DNA of 64,000 bases, taken from NCBI GenBank assembly GCA_019419555.1, contig DXZR01000001.1, positions 50,260 through 114,259 on the forward strand. The letters run 5' to 3'. This document shows positions 16,290 to 23,875 of this stretch, one piece after another. The translations under genes were made by a program, and so were the position numbers. The stretch's first letter is position 1; each line of letters starts with the position of its first letter. The notes beneath the pieces were generated by a model. The model was not told where the DNA came from and did not search any database. It saw only the letters and a list, made by a program, of their open reading frames with translations. The DNA comes from Collinsella sp. (GTDB lineage: Bacteria; Actinomycetota; Coriobacteriia; Coriobacteriales; Coriobacteriaceae).

Positions 16290-17075
16290 TCACGCCTTGA
16301 CGGGTCCGTCCCTCGGCAGGTCCTTCAGCCTGTAGGACCTGCCGGTTATCTTGACCAGGTGGCAGTGGTGGCACACCCTGTCCGCGATCGCGCTCGCCGC
16401 CACGTCGTCCCCGAACACCCTGCCCCAGCCGCTGATCCCCACGTTGGTGGTGATGATCGTCGAGCGCTGCTCGTAGCGCGTCGATATCAGCTGGAACAGC
16501 AGGTCCGCGCCCGCGCTGCCGACGTCGAGGTAGCCGAGCTCGTCGATGATCAGCAGCCTCGAGTGGGCGTAGTACTTGAGCCTCTTCTTGAGGATGCCGC
16601 GCGACGAGGCGTCCTCCAGGTCCTCGACGAGCCGGGCGCAGTCCACGAACCTGACCTCGCGCCCCGCCTTGACCGCCTCGATGCCCAGCGCGACGGCGAG
16701 GTGCGTCTTGCCCACGCCGGGGCTCCCCACGAACAGGACGTTCTCGGCCCGCTCGACGAACCTCAGGGTCGCGAGCTCCTCGATCTCGGCGCGCGGGACC
16801 GACGGCTGGAAGTCCCAGTCGAAGTCCGCCAGCCCCTTGACGTAGGGGAACCCCGACGACCGTATGCGCTGGTTGGTGATCCTGACCTCCCGGGCGGCGA
16901 CCTCGACGCGCGTCATCTCCTCGAGGGCGGAGGCGAAGCCCCGCTCGCCCGCGGCGACCATCCTCACGTAGTCGGGCAGGGACGCCGCCATCTCGTGCAG
17001 CCCGAGCGCGGAGAGGTCGACCTCGCCAGGTCCATCGCGCGCCACAGCCGCGGCCTTGGCGACCTGTCGTAGCAT
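16290..17075 (-). CDS. IstB-like ATP-binding protein of an IS21-type element
   Basis: 261 aa AAA+ ATPase that assists IS21 transposition. Walker A is VLFVGSPGVGKTHLAVALG (~residues 113-131) and Walker B is RLLIIDELGYLD. The IstB-typical STRYEQRSTIITTNVGISGWG and IADRVCHHCHLVKI follow. No IstA transposase lies next to it. The first ~20 residues (MLRQVAKAAAVARDGPGEVD) fall in DNA that encodes an ISL3 transposase fragment in another frame, so the native IstB start has been lost and this one captured. It is an immobile relic unless helped in trans. Confidence 0.85.
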   Translation of the reverse strand: MLRQVAKAAAVARDGPGEVDLSALGLHEMAASLPDYVRMVAAGERGFASALEEMTRVEVAAREVRITNQRIRSSGFPYVKGLADFDWDFQPSVPRAEIEELATLRFVERAENVLFVGSPGVGKTHLAVALGIEAVKAGREVRFVDCARLVEDLEDASSRGILKKRLKYYAHSRLLIIDELGYLDVGSAGADLLFQLISTRYEQRSTIITTNVGISGWGRVFGDDVAASAIADRVCHHCHLVKITGRSYRLKDLPRDGPVKA

Positions 17076-17217
17076 TCGCTGCCCTCCCGCAGACGGGGCA
17101 CCGCACCCCGAAACTCGTCCACGGCCTGACGCCGACGATTATCCTGCCGCCGTCGATGCTGGCGTACTCGATCACGGTGTGGACCAGCGCGAGCGCGCGG
17201 CTTAGTATCCTGTTCAT
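17030..17217 (-). pseudogene. N-terminal fragment of an ISL3-family transposase, frameshifted
   Basis: From an ATG at 17217 the translation begins MNRILSRALALVHTVIEYAS and continues to VRCPVCGR, the N-terminal zinc-binding region of ISL3/IS1096 transposases. The expected continuation (ECYDRSPRPRLWRAMDLA) is in the next frame, so a one-base shift lies near 17085-17095. Similarity ends at about 17030, where IstB coding begins, marking an IS-into-IS junction. Confidence 0.75.
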
Positions 17218-17275
17218 GCGTCAGGGCCTTTCCGGTAGGTTGATGTAGCAAGCGAAATCCTACCCTGCCCGGCGC

Positions 17276-17304
17276 GGAAACGGCCCCCTCTCGGGGCCGT
17301 TTCC
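17276..17304. repeat. 12-bp perfect inverted repeat beside the IS relic
   Basis: GGAAACGGCCCC-CTCTC-GGGGCCGTTTCC. There is no strong T-run on either strand. It lies at the boundary between the GC-rich IS relics and the more AT-rich RiPP-like cassette and could insulate the cassette from transcription. Confidence 0.75.
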
Positions 17305-17420
17305 CTTATATGCGGAACTTTTCTGCATCCACCTGCGGAAAAATTGATGTCTCGCCCACAGAAACTACCGAAGAGCCTAAAATCGGCTCATATTCAAACA
17401 GACACAAGGAGGGATTAATT

Positions 17421-18281
17421 ATGGAATGGAGCTTTGACGAAATAAGGGGATTTATCCCGAAATCGATTTCTCTCCCATACTCAAGAGAGGAAAAGAACGG
17501 GTACCGCTCTGTTCTAACCGGACGCGATGAGCTGAACTATATCATGTTGAACGGAAGCGGGAGCTACATCGTCTCTCTGTGCGATGGTAAAAACACCGTC
17601 GAAACAATCCTTAATCGGATGTGCGACAAGTTTCCAGACGCCAATCCGGACATGCTCAAATCTGACTTAGCCTCGGCAATGAGAGGTTTCAGCGTATCGA
17701 GACTAATAGGATGGGTCAAAACTCCGATCGAAAATGGCACACCCATTGCCGATGAGATTTGCGTGGACAATGGGACCCATATACGGCTTGCCCAAGAAAA
17801 CGATATTCGCCTGATTTGCTCCCTGGCAAGCCAGGCGAGCTCATCAGAACCAGAAAGTCCCACAATTGTCTACGGTTGGCCTCTTTCCGTCGAGCAGTAT
17901 GAACGACCGCTAGAGGTGCGAAACGGATTGTTCAATCTGAGCAAGGAATTTTTCATTGTATATGAGTCAGGGAGACCAACCGGTCTACTCGGCCTCGCCC
18001 CCTCCAGCAATCCTTTACTCAGATACGCAGACATCTGTCTTCTTTTGTGCCCCGCAAGCATCGCCGTTCAATGTATTGCCGCTGCGGCCAGCTTCTATCG
18101 TCAAGAATTTTGCGATGTTCCCAATTTTTTCCACCTGAACCTAACCAGCAAGGAAATTGCATCAAACGAAGGAATTCGAAATCTTATCAATGAGCCAGAA
18201 TTCACTTGCGCTGGCACTTTTCCAGGTGAGTGCAGCGACGGCGACTGCATGAATGTATACTGTTTTTCAGAAGTCTGTTAA
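17421..18281 (+). CDS. PqqD-like recognition domain fused to a GNAT-like domain
   Basis: 286 aa, the first gene of the cassette, with AAGGAGGG before the ATG. Residues ~25-100 (LTGRDELNYIMLNGSGSYIV, LCDGKNTVETILNRMCDKF, then LKSDLASAMRGFSVSRLIGWV) have the length and pattern of PqqD-type RiPP recognition elements that bind leader peptides. Residues ~115-275 (THIRLAQENDIRLICSLAS, EFFIVYESGRPTGLLGLAP, ADICLLLCP, GIRNLINEPEFTCAGTFPGE) follow an acetyltransferase (GNAT) order of strands and helices. No acetyl-CoA loop (Q/R-x-x-G-x-G/A) is clear, so it may be degenerate. The gene ends 8 bp before the radical SAM gene. Likely role: delivering the precursor to its modifying enzyme. The fusion itself is an inference from pattern. 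Confidence 0.65.
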   Translation: MEWSFDEIRGFIPKSISLPYSREEKNGYRSVLTGRDELNYIMLNGSGSYIVSLCDGKNTVETILNRMCDKFPDANPDMLKSDLASAMRGFSVSRLIGWVKTPIENGTPIADEICVDNGTHIRLAQENDIRLICSLASQASSSEPESPTIVYGWPLSVEQYERPLEVRNGLFNLSKEFFIVYESGRPTGLLGLAPSSNPLLRYADICLLLCPASIAVQCIAAAASFYRQEFCDVPNFFHLNLTSKEIASNEGIRNLINEPEFTCAGTFPGECSDGDCMNVYCFSEVC

Positions 18282-18289
18282 GAGGAACC

Positions 18290-19378
18290 ATGGGACGAGT
18301 TTCGGAAAACAAGTACACCAACGTTCTCAGAGCGCCACATCACGTCGCCCTTGACATAACAAACAAGTGCAACTTGAGATGTCTGCACTGCTATAACAGC
18401 AGCGGCGAGAATGAGGTCATGCACGACGAGTTGACCTCAGATGAACTTTTTGTTTTCGCAAAGGAAATGGCAGACATGTCGCTTTACAGCATGTGTTTCT
18501 GTGGAGGAGAAACCTTGTTGCGCAGTAAAGATATCTTGCGCTGCCTTCCCATATTGCGAGATGGGAATGTTGCAGCGAGCCTGGTAACCAACGGGCTTCT
18601 CCTCACGGAATCCCTTCTCCGAGATTTAGAAGATTCCGGACTCAAAAGCATCCAATTTAGCCTAGACGGCATTGGGTCAGCTCACGATAGGCTGAGGGGA
18701 CATGAGGGAGCCTTCGAAATCGTCGAAGAAGCAGTTGCCACCGTACTCAACCATTCCGATTTGCACCTTGCTATCGCATTTACGCCCACGTCGTTCAACA
18801 CCGAACAGTTTCCCGATGTCATCTCACTATTAGATGAGATTTTCACCAAATCTAACAGGCCGAAGAGGACGCCGGGTGACTTTATCGAACTACGTGTCCA
18901 ACCCCTCATGGTTTTGGGCCGTGCGCGAAAGAACACATTTATTAGACCGGACTATTCCCAATACCGTACGTTGATTCACACCATTCAAGAGGACGACTTC
19001 CTTCGGAAGCACCCGAATGTCCGACCGCAATGGGGCGACCCCGTCGACCATCTAATTCGCTTCTCTGATAACCGATATCTATTAGATCAGGTTTCAGTGC
19101 ACGCAAACGGCGACATCGTCGTTTCTCCGTATATCCCGTTAGTGGTTGGCAACATCAGAAACCACCCTCTTGAGGATTACTGGAACAACGGACTTAGCTC
19201 AATTTGGTCCACAAAACTGGTTCAAGACCTCTGTAACCACATGTGGACCATTGACGACATGGAGCGTATGTCCGACACAATTTGCGATATAGATATGGGA
19301 GGTGATCTACACGTTGACCTGATTGATGATACCGCGGATGAACTGTTGAACTCATCGTTGAAGGAGATGTTGGGTTAA
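18290..19378 (+). CDS. Radical SAM peptide-modifying enzyme
   Basis: 362 aa, starting at the ATG after AGAGGA. The [4Fe-4S] motif is LDITNKCNLRCLHCYNS (Cys27, Cys31, Cys34), and CFCGGETLL supplies the GGE SAM-binding motif. The C-terminal part (VSVHANGDIVVSPYIPLVVG, NIRNHPLEDYWNN) follows the outline of SPASM domains but keeps only a few late Cys (DLCNHMW, DTICDIDMGG), so extra clusters are doubtful or reduced. Such enzymes mature PQQ, mycofactocin, sactipeptides and cyclophane RiPPs. The precursor encoded directly after it has no Cys, so thioether formation is excluded for that peptide. Confidence 0.88.
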   Translation: MGRVSENKYTNVLRAPHHVALDITNKCNLRCLHCYNSSGENEVMHDELTSDELFVFAKEMADMSLYSMCFCGGETLLRSKDILRCLPILRDGNVAASLVTNGLLLTESLLRDLEDSGLKSIQFSLDGIGSAHDRLRGHEGAFEIVEEAVATVLNHSDLHLAIAFTPTSFNTEQFPDVISLLDEIFTKSNRPKRTPGDFIELRVQPLMVLGRARKNTFIRPDYSQYRTLIHTIQEDDFLRKHPNVRPQWGDPVDHLIRFSDNRYLLDQVSVHANGDIVVSPYIPLVVGNIRNHPLEDYWNNGLSSIWSTKLVQDLCNHMWTIDDMERMSDTICDIDMGGDLHVDLIDDTADELLNSSLKEMLG

Positions 19379-19582
19379 ATGTACGAGAAGCCCGTAGTAG
19401 ACAACATGAATCCGACCAGAGCATCGACTCTTGGAACGGAAACTTGGTTCGACATGTATTACATCGTGTGGGGAGCAAATGTGGCGGTCGGAGTCACCGC
19501 AGTTGGAGCCTATGAACTGGTCCTCATCACTTTTGCCGCAGCACTTCCCCTCAACGAGCAAGGTGGCCAAGACGAGCAATGA
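19379..19582 (+). CDS. Candidate RiPP precursor peptide, Cys-free
   Basis: 67 aa, with its ATG directly after the radical SAM stop and its end overlapping the next gene by 4 bp (ATGA). The N-terminus MYEKPVVDNM carries Y-x-x-P-x-hydrophobic, the leader feature recognised by PqqD-like domains in lasso-peptide systems. The middle and C-terminal part is WFDMYYIVWGANVAVGV, then TAVGAYELVLITFAAAL, and a polar tail NEQGGQDEQ. There is no Cys, Ser or Lys in residues 25-58. Candidate modification residues are the aromatics (W23, F24, Y27, Y28, W31, Y45). It could also be a small membrane protein; gene order makes the precursor role more likely. Confidence 0.65.
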   Translation: MYEKPVVDNMNPTRASTLGTETWFDMYYIVWGANVAVGVTAVGAYELVLITFAAALPLNEQGGQDEQ

Positions 19583-19920
19583 GTCCTGAAGCGCTAAGAT
19601 CATCCATTGGCGGCATGGTAGGAGGAATCTGCTTTCTCGTTGTCGGGGTGTTAATGGTAAAGACCGGCAATCCCGGCCTGATTCACAGTTACCATATCGC
19701 TCATATTCCAAGCGAGAAGATTCCTCTTGTTGCCAGATTGGTCGGACTCGGAATAGCGTTGACGGGAGCCGGTCTCGTTCTCGCGGGCATCATTGCCTTT
19801 GCGTCCCAAATCCCATTATCGGCATCGGCGGCTTTCATTCTGCCGCTCATCATAATCTTTGCCGGTCTTGGCGTCTCCTTGCTAACGATCGTAGTGTTCA
19901 CATTTCGACCATGGTCATAA
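19579..19920 (+). CDS. Small integral membrane protein of the cassette
   Basis: 113 aa with three predicted membrane segments (~residues 9-28, 50-74, 82-107). The loop GNPGLIHSYHIAHIPSEKIPLVARLVG resembles small DUF3784/SdpI-like membrane proteins, some of which give immunity to toxic peptides; this match is from pattern only. ATGA overlap with the precursor means coupled translation, as expected for an immunity or processing partner. Confidence 0.7.
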   Translation: MSPEALRSSIGGMVGGICFLVVGVLMVKTGNPGLIHSYHIAHIPSEKIPLVARLVGLGIALTGAGLVLAGIIAFASQIPLSASAAFILPLIIIFAGLGVSLLTIVVFTFRPWS

Positions 19921-19985
19921 TGGATTTCCTATTGCATGAAACTTCAGGCGCATGCCCAACAAACAATGAAAAAATTTACAGCTTT

Positions 19986-20021
19986 AGTCGGACGGCTGTT
20001 TTATTTTTCAGCCGTCCGACT
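19986..20021. repeat. 13-bp perfect hairpin between biosynthetic genes and exporter
   Basis: AGTCGGACGGCTG (19986-19998) and CAGCCGTCCGACT (20009-20021) with a T-rich 10-base loop. No T-run follows the stem, so it could be a weak terminator or attenuator, or an mRNA-stabilising end that lowers exporter expression relative to the precursor. Confidence 0.8.
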
Positions 20022-20180
20022 GCCGTGCGCGGCCTATTGATCGAACATAAAATTCCCGTTTCTATGAGGATCCAGCTCGCAAAGACTCTCTATGGAAGCG
20101 CTCGTGCCGATTAGTCGCCGCTTCGTTTCCACCGAACCGCGGTGTAAGGTGTCATCAGTTGGTATTTCATACCTGATAGA

Positions 20181-21830
20181 TTGGGGCCATTCTTGATTCG
20201 GTACGTCTTATCGAAGTTTAGTAAAACAAAGGGTGCTTTCACGTTCATTGCCATCACGACGATTGGAATCGCCCTTTCCTATGCCGCACCATATGTGAAC
20301 GGAAAGTTCTTAGATTTCCTTCTTGCCAATCGCAGCGAGAAGGATGCTGTGCTTTTTGCGCTCTTCGTAGCTTCAATAGGGGTCTTTTCTGCCTTATTTT
20401 CATATTTTGCAGGAACGTTATCTATCCGTATATCCACAAAGCTTTCTTTTGACCTACTCAGGGAAACCGTCTTGCGCTTTGAGCGAGTTAATTTTCTGAC
20501 GAACCGAACAACCGACTCAGCCTATACGACGCAAAGGATTTTCACTGACTCAGGTGTTGTTTCTTCTTTCGTTCTAACAAACTTTATCAGCGCTCCCCTG
20601 TCTGTTGTCGCCATTCCTTTCGTGTTGCTCGTCATATGGTCGGTTGATCCACTCCTCGCACTATTCTCCATCCTCCTTCTTGTGGCATATCTCTTCGTTA
20701 TTACCGGATTGCGAAAGCTTCTATATAAAGTCATGTACGAGAAGAAGGAGGCAGATAGCGCTTTCTATGCCGTAATAGCATCGCAGTTGAATCAGATTCT
20801 CAACATTCAGTTAACGTCTTCATACAATAAAAGCGAGCTAGCACTTGACACCGGATTTGAAAAGTATTTTCCAAAGGTCTTGCACTCGGGAAAGCTCTCA
20901 TTCTCACTAACATCGATTGACAGCCTTTTTGCTGCCGTGTTTCAAGCGATAATACTCATCGTATCCGGAGTGCGAATCATCAATGGAACCATGACGATAG
21001 GCGAATACACCATCGTCGGTGCATATTTTGCCGTCCTATTTAAAACCTTGAAAAACACGATGAACCTGTTCAAGTCCTATCAGGATGCCAAGGCTTCGTG
21101 GGACAGGATGAGCGCCATGGGAAAGGTAGGACCGGAACCAGAGCAAGATCAGACAGGTTTAGTCAAGATTGACACAATAAATCGCATTTCTGTTTCCAAG
21201 TTGGATTTTACGGTACCCCTTCCAGACGGATCTCCCCGAAAGGTTCTTGACGGATTTTCCTTCGATTTCTCCGGCCCTGGAACATACTGCATAACCGGAG
21301 AAAATGGAAGAGGAAAAACGTCGCTCCTTTACCTGCTCCTTGGGCTGTATCCATCGGCAGGCAAAGTAACATACAACGACATGCCGATTGAAAAATGCAA
21401 TTTGGATTACATACGTTCAGACACGATATCGTGCTGCCCCCAACCGTGCTTCGCTCCAGATGAGACGGTTCGGGACCTGTTGGATTATTTCAACACCCCA
21501 TTTTTTACAAAGCACCAGCATATGAATGAGCTACCGTCGTTGACAACCAGCATAGAGGGCTTGCTTGAGAAACGTTGTCCTGAACTTTCGGGTGGTGAGC
21601 TGCGCCGTGTATACTTGTGGTCGGCAATTTCCCGTAATCCATCAGTCTTGGTGCTCGATGAGCCTACAACTGGATTGGATGAAACAAGCCGAGCCGAACT
21701 CGCTTCGTATGTCAGAAACAACAAATTGAAACAGCTCATTATCATTGTTTCACATGATAATGAGCTGGCAAATGCAGCGGAAACGATCGTCAGTCTAGAT
21801 AACGCGTCACACCGTTGCGCAAATCGATAG
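20181..21830 (+). CDS. ABC transporter, fused membrane and ATPase domains
   Basis: 549 aa half-transporter working as a dimer. Residues ~1-300 hold six membrane segments of the exporter type. Residues ~335-540 form the ATPase: Walker A GENGRGKTSLL, Q-loop SCCPQPCF, signature LSGGELRR, Walker B VLVLDEPTTGLDE and switch His in IIVSHD. There is no N-terminal C39 peptidase domain, so any leader cleavage must be done elsewhere. The start is a TTG at 20181 or 20193, with no strong RBS, suggesting low expression. It is the probable exporter of the modified peptide. Confidence 0.85.
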   Translation: MGPFLIRYVLSKFSKTKGAFTFIAITTIGIALSYAAPYVNGKFLDFLLANRSEKDAVLFALFVASIGVFSALFSYFAGTLSIRISTKLSFDLLRETVLRFERVNFLTNRTTDSAYTTQRIFTDSGVVSSFVLTNFISAPLSVVAIPFVLLVIWSVDPLLALFSILLLVAYLFVITGLRKLLYKVMYEKKEADSAFYAVIASQLNQILNIQLTSSYNKSELALDTGFEKYFPKVLHSGKLSFSLTSIDSLFAAVFQAIILIVSGVRIINGTMTIGEYTIVGAYFAVLFKTLKNTMNLFKSYQDAKASWDRMSAMGKVGPEPEQDQTGLVKIDTINRISVSKLDFTVPLPDGSPRKVLDGFSFDFSGPGTYCITGENGRGKTSLLYLLLGLYPSAGKVTYNDMPIEKCNLDYIRSDTISCCPQPCFAPDETVRDLLDYFNTPFFTKHQHMNELPSLTTSIEGLLEKRCPELSGGELRRVYLWSAISRNPSVLVLDEPTTGLDETSRAELASYVRNNKLKQLIIIVSHDNELANAAETIVSLDNASHRCANR

Positions 21831-21866
21831 GACCGCATCGAGTCGCAGCAATTGCAGAAGGCTAAG

Positions 21867-22115
21867 CTATAATGATTGCCCTTTACCCATGCGTATCTCA
21901 AGGCCTTCGATGATGATCCTTGATACCGTGGTGTTGTGTTCCGCCGCGTAGGTGCTCATCTCTTGCTTCTGCTCTTCCGTAACCCAAAAGGTGATGCACT
22001 CCCCTTTCTTGCGACTTGTCGAATCCCCTTTGTTTCGTGTGTCTTGATTACCCATGAGGGTCATGCTCGCCTCTCCAACGGGCATGACGCGGCGAGTTGG
22101 CTTCTTAATTGCCAC
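21867..22115 (-). CDS. Ribbon-helix-helix-type small protein
   Basis: 82 aa with a GTG start behind AAGGAG. A basic N-terminal tail (KKPTRRVMPVG) precedes GECITFWVTEEQKQEMSTYA and NTTVSRIIIEGLEIRMG, which fits a strand-helix-helix DNA-binding fold like MobC N-termini, ParG or CopG. It runs against the ABC gene and may regulate the cassette or the element. Confidence 0.65.
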   Translation of the reverse strand: MAIKKPTRRVMPVGEASMTLMGNQDTRNKGDSTSRKKGECITFWVTEEQKQEMSTYAAEHNTTVSRIIIEGLEIRMGKGQSL

Positions 22116-22172
22116 CGTAAATCTCCTTATCCTCCTCGATGCCCTCCTTCACCTGTTTGAGTAATTGTCCTC

Positions 22173-22262
22173 TTTGACACCGGCGATATTGCGCTTACAC
22201 ACCGTCCGCTCACATCCCGAATATTGCCGTTCGGCACCGCCGATATTCCCGTCGGCACCGTC
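22173..22262. mobile_element. Left terminal region of an IS21-family element (relic)
   Basis: Repeated segments TTGACACCGGCGATATTGCG (22174-22193), TCGGCACCGCCGATATTCCC (22231-22250) and GTCGGCACCG (22251-22260) share the core GRCACCGNCGATATT. Several repeats near the end and a following istA start are typical of IS21 family ends. Confidence 0.7.
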
Positions 22263-22312
22263 CCCCTGGTACGTTCCGGCTGTCCATGCAGCCGAGACCA
22301 AGGAGGTACAGC

Positions 22313-22399
22313 ATGGCGAGAAGGATAAGGGCCAGGGAGGCCCTCAGGCTCCGTGCGTCCGGCCTGTCGCAGAACGCGATAGCCCGCGCGGCGCATTGA
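22313..22399 (+). pseudogene. istA N-terminal remnant (28 codons)
   Basis: A strong AAGGAGGT RBS precedes an ATG that encodes MARRIRAREALRLRASGL and then SQNAIARAAH before a stop. This is the N-terminal HTH start of IS21 transposases. The rest of istA is missing; the sequence passes directly into an EcsC-like reading frame. Confidence 0.78.
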
Positions 22400-22411
22400 T
22401 TGGAAGGCTGT

Positions 22412-23450
22412 ATGGACGTCAGGCTGCTTGGAAAGAAAAACGAGGGCGAGGGCCTTGGGGTCGCTGTTCTCGTTGATTCGGCTTTTGCAGAGTTAAAAGA
22501 CAAGAGCGATGAGCAGTTGGCGGAGGCCCAGAGATTTTTGATTGACTTTATGAAAAAAGTTGCTCGGCTAAAGGGAGTGAGAATTGATCGGCCCCATTTC
22601 CTCCGCTCGGAGCTGAGGAGGAAGGGTGTCCATAAAGATGTCGGCGAGTTTGCCGTGGAAACGACCCCCGTTACCGCCGGAATCGATGTGGGCCTGATCG
22701 ATAGAATTGCTAGAGAAGTAATTGATTATGAGGCAAAGAAGTCAACCGCCTTTTCCTTTGCAGCGGGTCTTCCCGGAGGTGTCGCGATGGTGGGCACCAT
22801 TCCTGCCGATATTACGTAATACTACGTGCACGCATTCAGGATTATGCAGAAACTGGCATACCTGTATGGCTGGCAGACCTTTTTTGAAGAATGTGACGAC
22901 GTTGATGACGAGACTCTCTACGAAATGGCAGTGTTGCTCGGTGTGATGATGGGTGTAGGCAGCGCGAATTCGATGCTAACCGTAATCGCCAAAAACGCCC
23001 AAGAGGCGGTCGCGAAAAAGGTCGCTCGCCAGTCGCTAACCAAGACCAGTTGGTATCCGATCCTGAAGAAGCTCTTGAGCTTCATGGGTATCAAGATAAC
23101 AAAGCAGACGGTGGGGGATGCCGCTGGCAAGGTTGTTGTGGGCGTCGGTGGCGTAATCTCTGGTGCTATCACCTTTATGGGTCTTTCAAAGGGGTCGGCG
23201 CGCTTGTGTAGGCAGCTTAAGTGCTTGCCGCAGGCAAACGAGCGGATTCCTGGCACTGGGTACTATGAAAAGGATGAGGCCGCGGTTGCCAAGAAGAGGA
23301 TTGACGTAGCGGAACCCCTCTTTATCGAAAAGTTCGGATTTTACTCCCATATTCTACGGCTCTATTGTTGAATATGCTGACCGGCTGGAGGAGTCACTGG
23401 CGACTGGAGAAGCGAAGCTGGATGCATATAATCCGGACGTTCTTCTCTGA
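22412..23450 (+). pseudogene. EcsC-family protein gene, broken by a stop codon and a frameshift
   Basis: A single reading frame would give an EcsC-like protein of ~345 aa. The first half runs to AFSFAAGLPGGVAMVGTIPA and DIT, then a TAA at 22817-22819. The same frame continues without change as YYVHAFRIMQKLAYLYGWQ, where the family has Q (CAA to TAA). After residue ~320 the frame ends at 23371, but the expected end (FYGSIVEYADRLEESLATG, then EAKLDAYNPDVLL) lies in the next frame up to 23450. EcsC-like proteins occur on mobile elements with unclear, possibly defensive or envelope, roles. RBS GGAAGG before the ATG. Confidence 0.85.
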
Positions 23451-23595
23451 TACTCAGCGGAATTAGGCTATGCGTAACAGGATTGTTGTTCGATCTAATG
23501 TGAACGTTGGATGATGCTAACTATTTATGGAAAACAGTTAAAAAAGTTTTTCACCCCTTTTTCACTCCTCGGAGAAGGAGGAAAGAGACGCGAAA

Positions 23596-23630
23596 ACAAA
23601 AAAGCTCAGAAGCAATTACGCTTCTGAGCT
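23596..23630 (-). terminator. Element-borne terminator now serving tRNA-Thr
   Basis: On the minus strand AGCTCAGAAGC-GTAATT-GCTTCTGAGCT is followed by TTTTTTG. It sits just downstream of the rebuilt tRNA 3' end and replaces the original terminator displaced to 8495-8520. Confidence 0.85.
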
Positions 23631-23637
23631 GCACTAA

Positions 23638-23687
23638 TGCAATGGAGCCAGCGACCGGGCTCGAACCGGTGACCCCCGCTTTACGAG
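23638..23687. repeat. Attachment-site repeat (right end)
   Basis: 50 bases identical to 8526-8575, lying in the 3' part of the intact tRNA-Thr gene. Distance between equivalent repeat positions gives a circular form of about 15,112 bp. Confidence 0.95.
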
Positions 23688-23718
23688 AGCGGTGCTCTAC
23701 CAACTGAGCTACGCTGGC
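23643..23718 (-). tRNA. tRNA-Thr (anticodon CGU)
   Basis: 76 nt with CCA encoded. Acceptor stem GCCAGCG/CGCTGGC, D arm GCTCAGTTGGTAGAGC, anticodon stem CCGCT/AGCGG with loop CTCGTAA (anticodon CGU, reading ACG), T arm CCGGTTCGAGCCCGG. Its 3' half was supplied by the integrated element's att sequence, so function is preserved. Confidence 0.95.
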
Positions 23719-23875
23719 GGCCATGTGATGGCGCAACTGAGGCGTCAACGGCTGTCTATGATACGGGACATCGCAAATCCGCGCAAGTGTTCTGACGGCT
23801 TTTCTCACTTTAAATGCACTAATATTGGAGACGCGATGTCTTGCTCTTACGGGTCTCAAACAGAATGGGGCAGCG

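Noticed and set aside
16225..17217. Minus-strand frame of ~330 codons spanning the IS relic
   Set aside because: Only its first ~50 codons are meaningful (ISL3 N-terminus). The remainder is an Arg/Gly/Ala shadow of IstB.
19911..20114. 67-codon frame after the small membrane protein as a second precursor
   Set aside because: It runs through the 13-bp hairpin, lacks an RBS, and shows no leader-like motif.
19379..21830. Lasso-peptide cluster
   Set aside because: The YEKP leader motif and PqqD-like domain suggested it, but there is no asparagine-synthetase-like cyclase and no B2-type protease, and a radical SAM enzyme is present instead.
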